64,000 nucleotides of DNA from Ustulina deusta (lineage: Eukaryota; Ascomycota; Sordariomycetes; Xylariales; Xylariaceae): NCBI GenBank assembly GCA_023159155.1, contig JAJNNX010000071.1:124001-188000 (forward strand). Reading direction: 5' to 3'. A program made the position numbers and the translations under genes. The notes beneath the pieces were generated by a model. The model saw only the letters and a program-made list of their open reading frames with translations, did not search any database and had not been told where the DNA came from. Of this stretch, positions 46,965 through 58,567 are shown one piece after another (within the stretch, counting starts at the first letter, position 1; each line of letters opens with the position of its first letter).

Positions 46965-49240
46965 GGCGATATGGAATGATATGATACCGTATGATATATA
47001 TGTATATATAAATATAAATATATACAAGTTAACCCTATATATTTATATATATCTATGTGGGTTCCAAGTGTTCGCTCATTCATGCGTTCGTGGTCGCAGT
47101 CGCGGTTCTCTGTCTTCGAGGCCGTAGCCTTGGCCGTGACCGTGTTGCCCGTGGTCGAGAGCCGATGTTACTGCTGGGGCTGCCGCCACTGCTGCCGGTA
47201 TGGCGGTCGATGATGCTTCTGACCGACGCAGCTTGCCCGCGGCCTAACCCAGCCCATGTCGCATACTGCCCTGTCAACAGTGTGGGGACAAGAGAGAGAC
47301 ACGATAGTGGTGAGGAGGCGGGGAGATAGATTCTTTGTCTAGGTACCCAATATGTAGGCACCCAAGGCAGGTTGGTGCCTAGGTAGGTAGGAGTTGGTGG
47401 TGGCCCAACCTGACAGAGATATATATTCTTACCAAGTAGACGCAGACGCAACGATGGCTGATCAGCTAGAAATAGAGGCCGAGGTGGCAGCGGCGGCGGC
47501 GGCGGCAGCGGCCGTGGTCGTAGTCGTAGTCGTGGTCGTGGCCGTGGTTGTGATGTGGATTGGGTGTGGTCTCTCTGGTTGCCGCCTGGTGCTTCCTGCG
47601 TGACGAGATTGGGCAGGGAAATGTTATTATTAGTCGCGTGTGCGGTGCCTGGGTATGAAGGAAGCCCTGGGTCAAATCGGACCAATATCGGCCATCATGA
47701 GGGTTGGCTGGCGTTCACAGGAATAAATAAAATAGCCAGTCGCAGTCGACCGAAGCGACGGATGCCAACGGGTGATGGGACACGAAAACAGGAGGCTTGG
47801 TGCGACAGGTCATCGTCGTTGTCGTTGTTGTCGTCATCACCATCATCTCCTCCTTCAAGTTCTTCCGCTTCTCTCTCTTCCTGTTGTGGCTGTTGTTCTT
47901 GACGTTCTCGACAAGTACCTAATTCACCACCTGAAACTACCTGCCTATCGGCTATCAGTTCGTCAACATTGCTGCCCCGCGTCAGTAGGTATCATTGCGT
48001 GAAACTTGTTATACATGTCGGTACCGGCAGGTAGGTCTCGCAGTTATACTGTACTGGGTTAGTCACGTTGGGCATAATTGGAGGATCCCGGGCTCCGACA
48101 TGCCTATGTAAACTCAAGGCGCTACGATGTTAAGGCATCGCTAACGCGCGCAGTGCCAACCCTGTGATAGGGCCGTGTCGGGGTGGGGAACAGTGCCTTA
48201 GGTACTGTATACCCAGGTACAGTGCCGTACTAAAATCGATCCGGTATACAGGTACTCCACCTCGGCATCTCGACTTACCATGTCCTACCTAGAACCCACA
48301 CACTGGGACACTACCCGTGAGTGTGTGATGGAAAAATGGAGTCCGCACGGGTATCTGACACATTGGCCCTACCCTGTCAGTCAGCCTGTGCTGTGTCCAC
48401 ACTCGCTCTGACCAAACTGCTGCGGCCCGACCTGGCGATATACCTAGGCTAGCACCAACCATCACCAATACAACACCTTTTCCATCACCTTCATCATAAG
48501 CATAACGTCTCGGGGTACGAATGGAGTGAATGGCTTAAAGAGCCAGATTAATAACGGAGGTTTACTTAATAGTAATATTGAAACTGTTGAAAGAATAACA
48601 TGGCTTTGACAATAAATCCACCAATTTAACTTCCTCCCTCTATACCTAGACCTAAATAGCCGGAAACATAGGAGGAAAAGCTTAAAAGTTCGAGTATACC
48701 GACAATATAAGATACTATTGCATCTTGAAGATTCGAATGCTAGCTCTTATTGACTCTATCGAGGAGGAGTCATACGACAGACTATATAATCTCCTTGGCT
48801 CACATGTCTTCCGATGACTCTAACATGTCCCCGTCGGTCTGGGTTACGGCAGGGCAGAATAAAAACGTCACAGGAACCGTGTCCACAAGTGTAGAAAGGT
48901 CTCTCGTGTTCGCACATCTACTTATTGGCATCGGATATTATAAAATATAATATAGAACAATATAACTACACATGTTTTATAATGTTTGTTTCTTAAACAG
49001 ATGAACAAATGAATAAGCTACCGAAAGCGATATGGCAGATGCTGCTGCTGTCTTTAATTACAATAGTGAGTGTAATGGCAATGATGATGGTCACAATTAT
49101 CACGATATATTATGGCGAAGTTGGTGATGCTGAAAGGTCGAGGGAAAAGGGAGAGGGGTGCCAAGCTCTTAAATACTCCTTTCTCGCTGCTAGACTCTCT
49201 CTCTGAAGACGAGCAGCCCTAAGTCACAAGAGAAGGCAGT

Positions 49241-49274
49241 TGGTTTCTGGTGTTTGGTTTCTGGTGTTTGGTTT
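49241..49274. repeat. 14-bp tandem repeat, about 2.4 copies
   Basis: The unit tggtttctggtgtt occurs twice exactly and is followed by a partial third copy. Confidence 0.85.
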
Positions 49275-50935
49275 ATACACTTCATCGTATTTACACTCCA
49301 TTTACAAAACATATCAAGAGGTATAGCAACGGTAGAGAGCGTTGAATAATTAGCTTTGTTGGGTTTAAAAACAAGTTAATGGCGCGAGTAGGCCAGTAGT
49401 GAAGCGGTGAGGCATAGTATGGTCATATACCAACTATATCGCTATGACTTGTCACAAGCAAAGAGGGGTAACAGCTAGCCCGCATGCCTGATCAATCAAA
49501 GGTTGAGAGGTGGGATGTGTCTCGTATACGGTTTGGTGAGGGAGGCAAAGCCGCACTCAGGTCGCCAAGAGACTAACAAGAATCAGTCATAAGACTACCA
49601 CCCCTGGTAATGGTGATATTTGGGTCTGATTCGAATGACAGAATAAACGGCCAACTATAACAGTAAAGCAATATACAGAGCTGAGCTACTGTTGAATTCG
49701 ATAGAAGTCAAGTGGCTTGTGACAAGGTACTTATATAGCTGTAATATACTATAACTGACAGATGAAACGGAGCTCTTAGGAGCTCTATAGAACAGCCTGA
49801 AATCAGGTATATAGTAGTTGAATTGGGCACGCCTTCTAAGAAAGTCGGTAAATAAGAGGGAGCCGAAGGTGCCTCTTATATATGTCAGGAACCAATAGGC
49901 AAGGCGGCACAGAAATAGGGCCAGGTGATGACAAGAAATAAAGACCCAGAATAAGCAGTCCTAGCGGAAAGAGGATGGACCGGCGTCTCACGTGATGAAT
50001 ATGGCGAATAAGTAATATCCAATATATGCAAGACTAGCAACAAGAAAACGAGGGGGTCTATATAAGGATGGTGACAATAGTTAATAATCGGGCTGTGTCT
50101 AAGACTACGTACTAAGTAGATAACTGAGCACAGCCTGAGCCGAGTCTGAGCAAAAGTGGCGATTACGCTAAACCCAATTTGTTTGCGGTACAGGAATTAG
50201 TAAAACCTGCAACCTGGATACAGTATCCGGGTAGGTATAAAAGACGAAGCATTTCTTGAACGGCTGCCTTAACAAATCTAACACATCTGGGTAGTGAATG
50301 CCGTAGGTCTCTACAACGTCATGTGAACGAGACCGCCGTAGACGGAAATAATTCCATCGTCGGGTATACTATACTCATACGATTCACAAAATAGAGGAGC
50401 AGACGTTTGTTCAAGTCACTCCAAGGCCGAGGCTCGTTGATCTGAGACGACAATAATGGCTTATGAAGAGCATGTCTTCCCATCTACCCAGTTTCTACTG
50501 ATACCTACGTCTTAATCAAGAATTTATCTTGCACCACGTGGTCTCTCTATCGTGGACAACCTCCTAGTCTCTCTCTCTACTGGAAAAGCGTCGTCAGACA
50601 CACATACCATGGGAAAGCCATTTCTTGGTTTGTTTGTATTAGCCATCGCATTCTTAGCTCACCTCTATGGATACCAAGTACGTATCTTGATATCCACCTA
50701 TCTGTAGAGGCCTCATGAACTACATCAGTAATGCTAATGGCAAATCTCCCACATGCGCCCCATGAAGCAGCCCATAGCCCACCATGCTTCCAAGAGCCGA
50801 AATGCACACCAGTTTCCCCGGTCTCCCCCGCATTTGCAAACATTGCCTTGCATGGATCTGAGGAAGAGAGAGAAGCCGAGGAACAAAGAGTCCCTGCCAT
50901 ATCTTAGATGTCCTCGGCCTCTAAGAGCCTACGTA

Positions 50936-51238
50936 ATGGAATTCACCCTGGCTCTTTCGCTCTTCATCTGTCTTGTGATTGTGATTATAGCGGTGAGAGT
51001 GGATATCAAACAGTCGTCACGTGTCGTCACGGAGCCCCCTTCGCCATGCTCGTATAAATACAATTCGCTGCCGTCAAGATCAGCTTTCCCAAACAATGAA
51101 GCCCTTTCGACAATAATATACAATCTCCGTGCTGAGCCCGTCCCGGACTTTATCAAGCCCATCGAGGTTGACAACGTGAATATCGCTCCTCCCAGGAAAC
51201 GGCCAATCATATACATCCAGTTCGCCGATTCGTCTTAG
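50936..51238 (+). CDS. Candidate small membrane protein (100 aa)
   Basis: ATG at 50936 opens MEFTLALSLFICLVIVIIAV, one strong hydrophobic segment. A hydrophilic tail follows, including VVTEPPSPCSYKYNSLPS, ALSTIIYNLRAEPVPDFIK and a C-terminus RPIIYIQFADSS. About 330 bp upstream, an ATG at 50609 starts a separate signal-like stretch (MGKPFLGLFVLAIAFLAHLY) ending at a donor-like gtacgt. The two might be one spliced gene, two mini genes or chance. Family not recognised. Confidence 0.3.
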   Translation: MEFTLALSLFICLVIVIIAVRVDIKQSSRVVTEPPSPCSYKYNSLPSRSAFPNNEALSTIIYNLRAEPVPDFIKPIEVDNVNIAPPRKRPIIYIQFADSS

Positions 51239-51399
51239 TTAATTCCCTTTACGCCAGCCCGTCTTGATTCGTAGACGCGTCCGATGTTTCTAATACCTTT
51301 TGCTCACCCGACAGGCCCCAGCAGAGACAACACGTATACATACCGAAAACAAAAAAGAAAACAGGAAGCAAAAAAAAGCTTCACGCGATCCGAGCCGCT

Positions 51400-54300
51400 C
51401 TACGCCCCGGTATCCCAATTCATCTCTAGGCCGTCCATGGGCATGTTCAGCCCTTGTATTATCGCTTCGGCTGTTCTCGGAGTCATTCCCGCCTGCCCGG
51501 ATTCCCAGCCACTTGACATGCCAAAGTCGTTGCTGGGCGTGTCTGGGATGGTGAACGTCCGACCGGGGGTCATGCCAGTTCCAACAAAACCATGATCGGC
51601 GAAGAACGGCGTCCTTGACGTATCTATCTCCGTTCCCTGAACCCCTAGATTTTGTTGCGATCTGATGGGGCTAGTATTGAATGATGTACCGCCGGCTGTC
51701 GCCATCGGACCCGTACTAGCTACACTGCGCCGCTGCTCTGAGGCGTTGCTGCTGGAGTTTGGGGTCGGTCGATTCGATTGTCCATCTGGGTTTGATGATA
51801 CAGACATCTCGTTCACATCGCTGCCTTGATTTTCTCCGTAAGGTGTGTACACCATGGGCGGTATAACTATGCCATTAGCTCCGTTGTCGGGCCCCGAGCC
51901 CCGGTCACGCGACGGTATTTGTTGCTCTCCAGAATACCACTGTTGTGTTCCAAAGGGATGGGCGTGTGAGCCCTCGTTACCCTGGTTCTGTCGTTCCGGT
52001 TCGATAAGTTCGGAGGCACCGATAGGATCTGGTTTCTCATAGGTCATATAATTGCAGCCTGGCTCGTCGAATGTGACCTCCACGCCGCCACGGGGGGCGT
52101 TATCTGAATTACCATCAGTCCTTACGCGGTAGTTTGGGACATTCACTCCCGAAGTCGGCTGTTTCGTGATGCAAGTTAGTATTTCTTCAAGTGAGATGGG
52201 TTTAAATATGCGAATGAGACATACACTATCCGTGCTTCGCGGAAATGCAGCTCTGAGCTTTGGTATTCGAAGCCCCAATGCCTCTAGGTCGACATCAAGC
52301 TGAACCAAGAACGACTCTGTCAAGGGATTCTTCTTCTTTAGAGCATTCATGGCTGTAAGGAGAAACCTCAATGAGTCTGCAGTCTGGCAGTCTTCGGGAC
52401 GACTCTTCAGGTACTGCACAAACACCCTTGCTGCTACATATAAGCAAAAGGAAACGAAGGGGTTCATCTGCGAGTTTCGTCAGTATAGTTCGATACGTCG
52501 TTGGCTGGAGGCGACATACTGCAGATAGATCCATATGAGACGTCATCCTCATTATACTCGCAATCTCATTCGCCGCCGTGATACAGCGGACCTTGCTCTC
52601 TGCGCTGACTGTCGGTGGGAGCACATTTTTATCGGCCTTAAAAATAGCGGCCTGGTGTAAACATATTGTCGACGTATGAATGTTCATGTTCGTGAAGACG
52701 ATATTTGGGTTGTTGAGGCCAGCGGGAAGCTTGAGCTGATTCGGAAGGCATAATGAGGTATTGAGAAGGATATTGTCCAAAAGTCGATGTCGTTTCCAGA
52801 ATTCGCCGTTCATGTCGTGATCGCGGTCGTCGACATCCGGGCGATGAAGATGGGTGAGATTGCGACCGAAGAGAGTGGCCATAAGCACGATGCCACCAAA
52901 TGCCGATAACTTGGCCGCTCCGGCTGGGCTCATGGCATCTGCTAATGTTTGCGTTTGTTCTGGCCGACTCAGATTGAATGCTTCGTCGGAGGCGGGTAGG
53001 TTGGTCATGATGTCCCGCTCATCGACCGTCATCGGCCATCCTGTCCCGATGCTGGCATATCTGTCTTCACAAAAGGCCATCCAAAACGTCCTTCGTCTCT
53101 CTTCCCTCTCGGTCCAGTCACGTGGTGGTGGAAGACACTGCTTGACGTCTAAGCCACTGCCATCGATCCGATGGAGGCCAATCCTGTTATTCATAGTAGT
53201 GAGCACAGCTGGTCTTTCGCTACGCTTGAACGGGACTTACATTTGGGCAAGGCGTACAGCTGCGCCCGTATTCATCCACGCCCTAGGAAAATACATCATT
53301 TTAAACTCGTACGAGGCTAGCAGCACGTGGGTTTGACAATGAGCTATTGTTATTGAGTGCTCGCCATAACCTCTGATGGCATCGGCCTCGACATATTTGC
53401 GAGCGCGTTGGTAAAAAAGATCCTTAAGATCCTTATATTTATCCGTAATAGAACAAGCTAGAGTCCATATCGCGTAACGCAACGCCACCGGCGGTCGTTG
53501 ACTTGGTGCCCTACCAGTGCTAGTGAGCGAGGAGTATTTCAGGGGGTTTAGTGGGAGGCGAGCGTAGTTCGGAAGAGACAAAGACGACTGAAACATACAG
53601 ATTCATTGCCGCCAAGTATCGGAATTTATGAATCATTGGCACCGATGGATGGATTGTTTCGAAAAAAATTTGGTGACTAAGAAGACCATGAGTCGAATCC
53701 CGCGCAGGAGCATGACGGTAGACCACTTACAGTTCGTCAATGGTCTCTTGCGGTGGAAGAGGCTCTTCGAGACCGAGTCCAATCATTTCCCACGTGAAAC
53801 TCGGGTCCATACTATTCATATTTATAGGCATGTTGCTTGTGAAGTTGAACTCGTCCAGCCCATTTCCTTGGGGTGATTCTCCATTGAAGCGCCATCTATC
53901 TAAGTCACGGTCGCCAGCGATCGCGATCGGGGGGGGGTTGGCAACATTGAAGCTGGTCGAAGCGGTGGCTTGTTGGTTTCGGCTCTGCTCAAATGCCACG
54001 TTCGGCGTTTTTGTAGTTTCGGGACTCGTGCTACTGCTGGGCTCCTGAGTCTTTAGAAGTTCTTCGACTTGCTCTGCAAACAGGCAGGAGGTCAGCTTCT
54101 TGGCCTCCCGTGTAACGCGACTCGAAAGCGGAAGACTAGCACTTACTCAGCCTTTCCTCCAGGGCCTTCACGTAGCCTCGCTTGGGGCCGCTCTTCTTCC
54201 TAACCTCATCGTAGGCGCATGAGTGACCAAGGCGCGTGCACGTGCTACAGCTCGGCTTGATGCCGTCGCAGCGGAGCTTCCTTTTGCGGCATATCATGCA

Positions 54301-54426
54301 CGCAAGCCTCTTCGGCTTGGGCACATCATTGTTGCTTCGAGGTATGGCATGGGCTAAAGTATCAGCAGGTGGGCTACCGTCGGTGCCCTGAGACGGCGAG
54401 TCAGCGGGATCAGCCGTCGTGGGCAT
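51400..54426 (-). CDS. Zn2Cys6 fungal-specific transcription factor
   Basis: Seven exons (54147-54426, 53731-54073, 53599-53676, 53241-53510, 52520-53183, 52225-52467, 51400-52158) encode 878 residues. The binuclear zinc cluster uses C43, C46, C53, C60, C63 and C70 (ACMICRKRKLRCDGIKPSC...). It is followed by the linker GPKRGYVKALEERLKQVEEL, probably a coiled dimerisation helix. The middle-homology domain is clear: FFETIHPSVPMIHKFRYLAA, then MNLAPSQRPPVALRYAIWTL, AAVRLAQMIGLHRIDG and REERRRTFWMAFCEDRYASI. The C-terminal third is Gly/Ser/Asn-rich and disordered. Introns are 52-88 nt. The last (52159-52224) is exactly 66 nt with no stop, so a retained form adds 22 residues; its GTATGT donor and ACTAAC branch favour splicing. 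Sequence-specific nuclear regulator; target pathway not identifiable. Confidence 0.92.
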
Positions 54427-56281
54427 CGTCAACTGTTGCCCGAAATTAAGAAGAGCGGTTGAGAGTCGGGAGGAGCACCCAAGGTGCGGCTGAGCCTGCT
54501 GTCTGGTTGATGTCGCCGGCCTGGACAGAATCGATGGATGTGGAACCTGTCTCGCTGCACACCGGCGCGCCGCACAGGATCGCAAGAAGGACCAGTCTCA
54601 ATGCTGCTGCTCAGCAAATGCACCGAGGGCTACCTGTGCTCTTCGCATGGGTGTCTTGGCCGGTTGTTGGCGTCCGGCGCTTTTGGTGCCTGACCTCGGT
54701 CGAGAGGGAGTTGGCAGATTATATCGTAGTGTAGCAGTTGTTTCAATGCAAAGCAAGGACAACAATAGAATGCGGCCGGTATGGAGCGGGGCCGAGTCCC
54801 AGGAGCCGAGACAAATCTTTAACGTACTTGGTGGGTAAAAGAGGCCACTAGTATAGGTAGATCGGATAAGCGGCCTAGGTGAAGCGGTTGTTCGCGCCGG
54901 GTACGTGGATGTATGCCTGAGGTTATGAGGCAGTTCGAACAATAAAGGCTGATGCTGAGGATAAGCCGAGTACCTCTCTAGTTGTGCTGGCATACCAGCA
55001 GCAGACCAAGGCACTACTACTATACTTAGGTCACTTTCCTTAGTAATGCGCCTCATGAGTCCCGCATTCAGCACATGCCAAGGTATCGCGCCTGCTTACC
55101 GTACCCGTAGGAGCCCCATAGGTACCACATTTGTCCTGTGTCTATCTACATATGTAGCCTTAGGTACCTAGACTACATGGAGATAGGTATAGCCCAAGTA
55201 CATATGTAGGTAGTAGATACGGTACTTTTCAAAGAGAGGCAACAATTAGGAGCCCAATGTCGAAATGGAGATGTCTATTCACACACAGACCAGCTGCGTT
55301 CACTCGCATGGCCGTGAGTTATAGCACTTGCCTAGCCCCTAACAATCTATGATGAATAATGCTGGGCGATTTCGAAGGAAGGTCAGCACTTGAGAAAATG
55401 AGACATACAACCTGCCATCCTGTGAATGCGTCATGCAGGTGAGGCAGCAGTGAGGGGACAGCACATCCTTTGGAGATTGGCTGCATCAACTGTCCATGTT
55501 GTGGCCGGCTTGACGAGTCGAACAGCCCTGTCGAAGGGACCGAACAGCAAGGGACTTTGTGTGTGCAAGTGGCGCAGGCAAACCCACTACAGCAAGGATT
55601 GTAGGTGGCATTCCCGGTCATGAGGGAACCCTGACTAATTAATCCAGCGACTGATTACCCCTTGCACAACGTTTTTTCCTACCGGTACCTAGATCAATCT
55701 ATTTTAGATGGGCTCTCAAGACCCTGATTTGTAATACTAGCCACACGATCATCGAGTCTGTCCTGATCGGCTCGAAGTATCAGAAAGGCTAACGATTGCT
55801 TGGTCCGCTATCCTATATTGAGTGCATTCGAGGAATGTGTTTGGATGCCTGGGTACTGCTGGCATCTTTGAACCTTGAACACAATATCTAGTTCTCGGTG
55901 AGTGTGTGGGTTGTGCCCATTAGCAATATATTAGCATTGATAAATCCTGATCCAGGTACCCCCAAGCCGAATGCGCGCCAAAATGCTCCCGTTGCCTTGA
56001 TGTAGTTTCGGTGCACGACAAGTGCAGAGCAGGCCACCAACTATTTATTCACTCACCAGGCAAACTGCCATTGTCCACTCCAACCCCGGCATCTGGTTCA
56101 TCCGTGCTGACACTTGGTAGCTAATGCATGCATCAGGCATATCGTCGCAACCTGTACAACAGCCATAACAAGGTGTGTGACAACTTCATAATTCCTGCAT
56201 CAGTACAGCTGCTGCTTTGTCTTAATGCTATGCAACCGTGCATTTATCCGGCCTCATTAAAGGGCACTCCTCAGGGCCTCC
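54427..56281. other. Intergenic region
   Basis: Promoter and leader of the Zn2Cys6 gene on the left, and 3' flank of TEX1 on the right. TAGGTA/GTAC repeat runs occur at 55,130-55,220. The frame at 54,598-55,074 (minus) has random composition. No gene supported. Confidence 0.6.
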
Positions 56282-57614
56282 CTATTTTCCTCCAGGGCTT
56301 GCCCCTATGATCCTAAGACTGCCCATATCAGTATAGGCAAGAGCGTATCGATTGGGTGCCCATGCCACAACAGGAGAAGGCGTTCGTGTTTTGTAAGTGC
56401 AGAGATGCTCTCCCGTCTCAGAAACGGTGATCTCCAGTCCAGTGCCTATAGGATGGATTAGTTGTATGATAATAGGCAACCATGGGTCGAGAGACTGACC
56501 TTCATCACTCCCACCGACAATGAAAAGGCCATCCCAAGAGAAGGCTTTACCATCATGTTAGCACTATGTTTTCAGACAAACAAGGTAGTATTTTGTATGC
56601 ATACATATACTTCGAACTGGGCCCGTCATTTTGGTGATTGTTCGAACGCAATTCCACTCGTTTGTCTCCCAAAGTGCAATAAGAGAATCTGTTCCTCCCG
56701 TGGCAAGGTATCTGTTAAAGGGATGAAGTTCAACAGCGATGCAAGACGAAGTATGGCCTGGCAGCATAAACTCCTTCTCTGACATCTCCTTATAATCGAA
56801 TTGATAAGCCGGTTCAAAGCCCGGAAAGGTGAGGATTCTAGTCTTACCCTGCCCAGTGGTAGCAAATAACCTCTTACCACTCCAGCAAAAAGTAATATCG
56901 TTCGTCATGGTGGGTTGCTGGTGGGCGGAGATGAAGGTGGGCTCGGTGGGTGATAGGACATAGAGCTTGTTCTCCTGTATCTTAGTGAGCTTCAAGAGAT
57001 ATCAGGAGGGCGGATGAGGCAAAATAAAGCACCTTGTTGCCAACAACGACATATTCGCCCTGGGGCGACCAGGCCAATGTGAAGGTCTCCCCTAAGCCTC
57101 TGACTTCGTTGAGGACAACCTTGTTCTTGACATCCCAGAATCGCGCGACGCCATCACTGCTCACGCTACAGAGCTCAAGCTCCTTGGCCGGATTGAAAGC
57201 CACCTTTTCGATTGGTGCTACGTGCCCTCTGAGCTCTGTTGTCTGACGCACATTGGGTTTGTCCACGTTCCCTTGTATGGATACGTCAGTCAAAGGAAAA
57301 CACGGGACGATATGGGCCTAATTAGAAAATGCCCATAGCCGAGAGCCGTCGACTCACAAACACGCAATGTCTTGTCTGTACAGCCAGTGGCCAGATATGT
57401 TCCTAGGGGGCTCCAAGCAATAGTGCGGATACTGATGAGCAATTAGTGGGAGCGTGTCTCAGTAAGAGTACGAGACAGGTATACCGATTACTCACTTATT
57501 TGAGGGTTTGTTTGCGTTCGGGTCATGATAAATGGTGGGCTGCAGTGTTGGGAGGAGAGTCTTGAACCTCTCAGGGGCGACAGAGGTCCTTGTTGCCAAA
57601 CGACCTGACGCCAT
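56282..57614 (-). CDS. TEX1: TEX1/THOC3, WD40 subunit of THO/TREX
   Basis: Six exons (57496-57614, 57358-57431, 57033-57271, 56605-56980, 56500-56544, 56282-56445) encode 338 residues. Tex1/THOC3 belongs to the THO part of TREX, which couples transcription to mRNP assembly and export in the nucleus. WD40 repeats can be followed in order: IRTIAWSPLGTYLATGCTDK-TLRVW; LRGHVAPIEKVAFNPAKE with GVARFWDVK; FTLAWSPQGEYVVVGNK; DITFCWSGKRLFATTGQGK; LPGHTSSCIAVELHPFNRYL followed by DSLIALWETNEW; SFSWDGLFIVGGSDE; and the C-terminal SPVVAWAPNRYALAYTDMGS. The last motif is characteristic of THOC3. The donor of intron 3 (gtgctt) is weak, but the frame and the CTCACTAAG acceptor region agree. Length matches fungal orthologues. 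The gene is divergent from RIC1. Confidence 0.93.
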
Positions 57615-58567
57615 TTGTTGGTATTGGTATCGCGATCGCTTTGCTGTTGTTGTTACGAGCTAAGACCTGGGAAATATGGCAACAGTAAGGTAGTCTTGCA
57701 TATGTCATATGCCTCTAGATACCTCAAATAGGCAGGCAGGCGACAAATGAAGATTTTGCGAGTTTTTGTGTCTGATGCTCTTTCTGCTTCTGCTTCTGCT
57801 TCTGCTTCCTGCAAGATGAGTGAAACTAACATGTACCTGAATTACGGTGGCAGTGGCCCGCAGCTGTTTCCGTGTCAAAACCACACAGGTACCTAATTTA
57901 TACCCATGAAACATGCACTATACCACTTATAGTAATGTGTACAGCCTGTGAATAGGTGTGAATTAGGTAGTAATAAACAACAAGGGTTAAGTATTATAGA
58001 AATAAGGAACTAGAAGTCTTGTTTTAATACATTATATAACTAAATATAATATTATATTTTACTAAAAATAATAATATTAAAATAAAAGATATAAAATAAA
58101 ATAATATATTAATAGATACTAAATTTTTAGTGTTTAAAAGAGTGAAGTGTAGCCTTGTTAGGTAGTATTGGGGTTGGGGGGTATAGTTTTGTACTGTCCT
58201 TGGATCCTGCCCGTAGTGTACAGTCCGTAGGCCTACCCTAGGTAACTGTAGGCCAGCCTATATACATGTAGGTACATATAGGTACCTTAAGCAGTACCTA
58301 AGGTAGAACCTCTAGGCGCTTTCCTGTAATGTACATTACCTCACAACACATGGGATGTTGACCCATTACATGTAACCTTGCTTTCTCCTGCCTCACAATG
58401 GTTGAGCAATGTGCCATCTAACATAGCGGTCCATCAGATGATCTGTTACCACGACACCTTGTATATCCAGTACAACTTGTTTACCCTTCTTCAACTCGTT
58501 CATGAGTCCGAACTTGCTGAGCAAGGCAACCTCGAATGCGGCTGGCTCCCGGGCCTGAAGGGTAGTC
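57615..58567. promoter_or_regulatory. Divergent promoter region, TEX1 / RIC1, with AT-rich island
   Basis: About 950 bp between head-to-head start codons. 57,780-57,808 holds a TCTGCT hexamer array. 57,973-58,157 is a very AT-rich island (long runs of A and T only), bounded by a 10-bp direct repeat ttaggtagta (57963-57972 and 58158-58167). TAGGTA runs follow to 58,310. Core promoter elements cannot be assigned by eye. Confidence 0.6.

Larger units (their letters stand above)
46965..51399. other. Intergenic, partly AT-rich, largely unassigned
   Basis: 46,980-47,055 is an AT-rich TATATA tract just upstream of the GST-fusion start. 47,460-47,560 is a GGC/CGT low-complexity tract that creates spurious Arg/Pro and Ala/Val frames. 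48,500-50,200 has a different, more A/T-rich texture with no intact frame and may be decayed mobile DNA. 50,577-51,240 contains two hydrophobic short frames. Confidence 0.5.

Noticed and set aside
46965..47027. N-terminal extension MYIFIFIYTYISYG... of the GST-fusion protein
   Set aside because: It is translated from the TATATA-rich leader; MDPASMNFSSPED at 46964 is a better start and the extension is of AT-rich random composition.
47080..47685. 201-codon minus-strand frame rich in Pro and Arg
   Set aside because: It arises from the low-complexity GGC/CGT tract at 47,460-47,560 and shows no domain; a complementary Ala/Val frame exists on the other strand.
49692..50143. Solo LTR beginning tgttgaattc
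   Set aside because: No CA terminus with a matching 5-bp target duplication and no second copy in the window.
53520..53598. Coding continuation SSLSLPNYARLPLNPLKYSS in the Zn2Cys6 gene
   Set aside because: It lies in an 88-nt intron; splicing at gtatgt...ctggtag restores the conserved AAMNLAPSQRPPVALRYAIW sequence.
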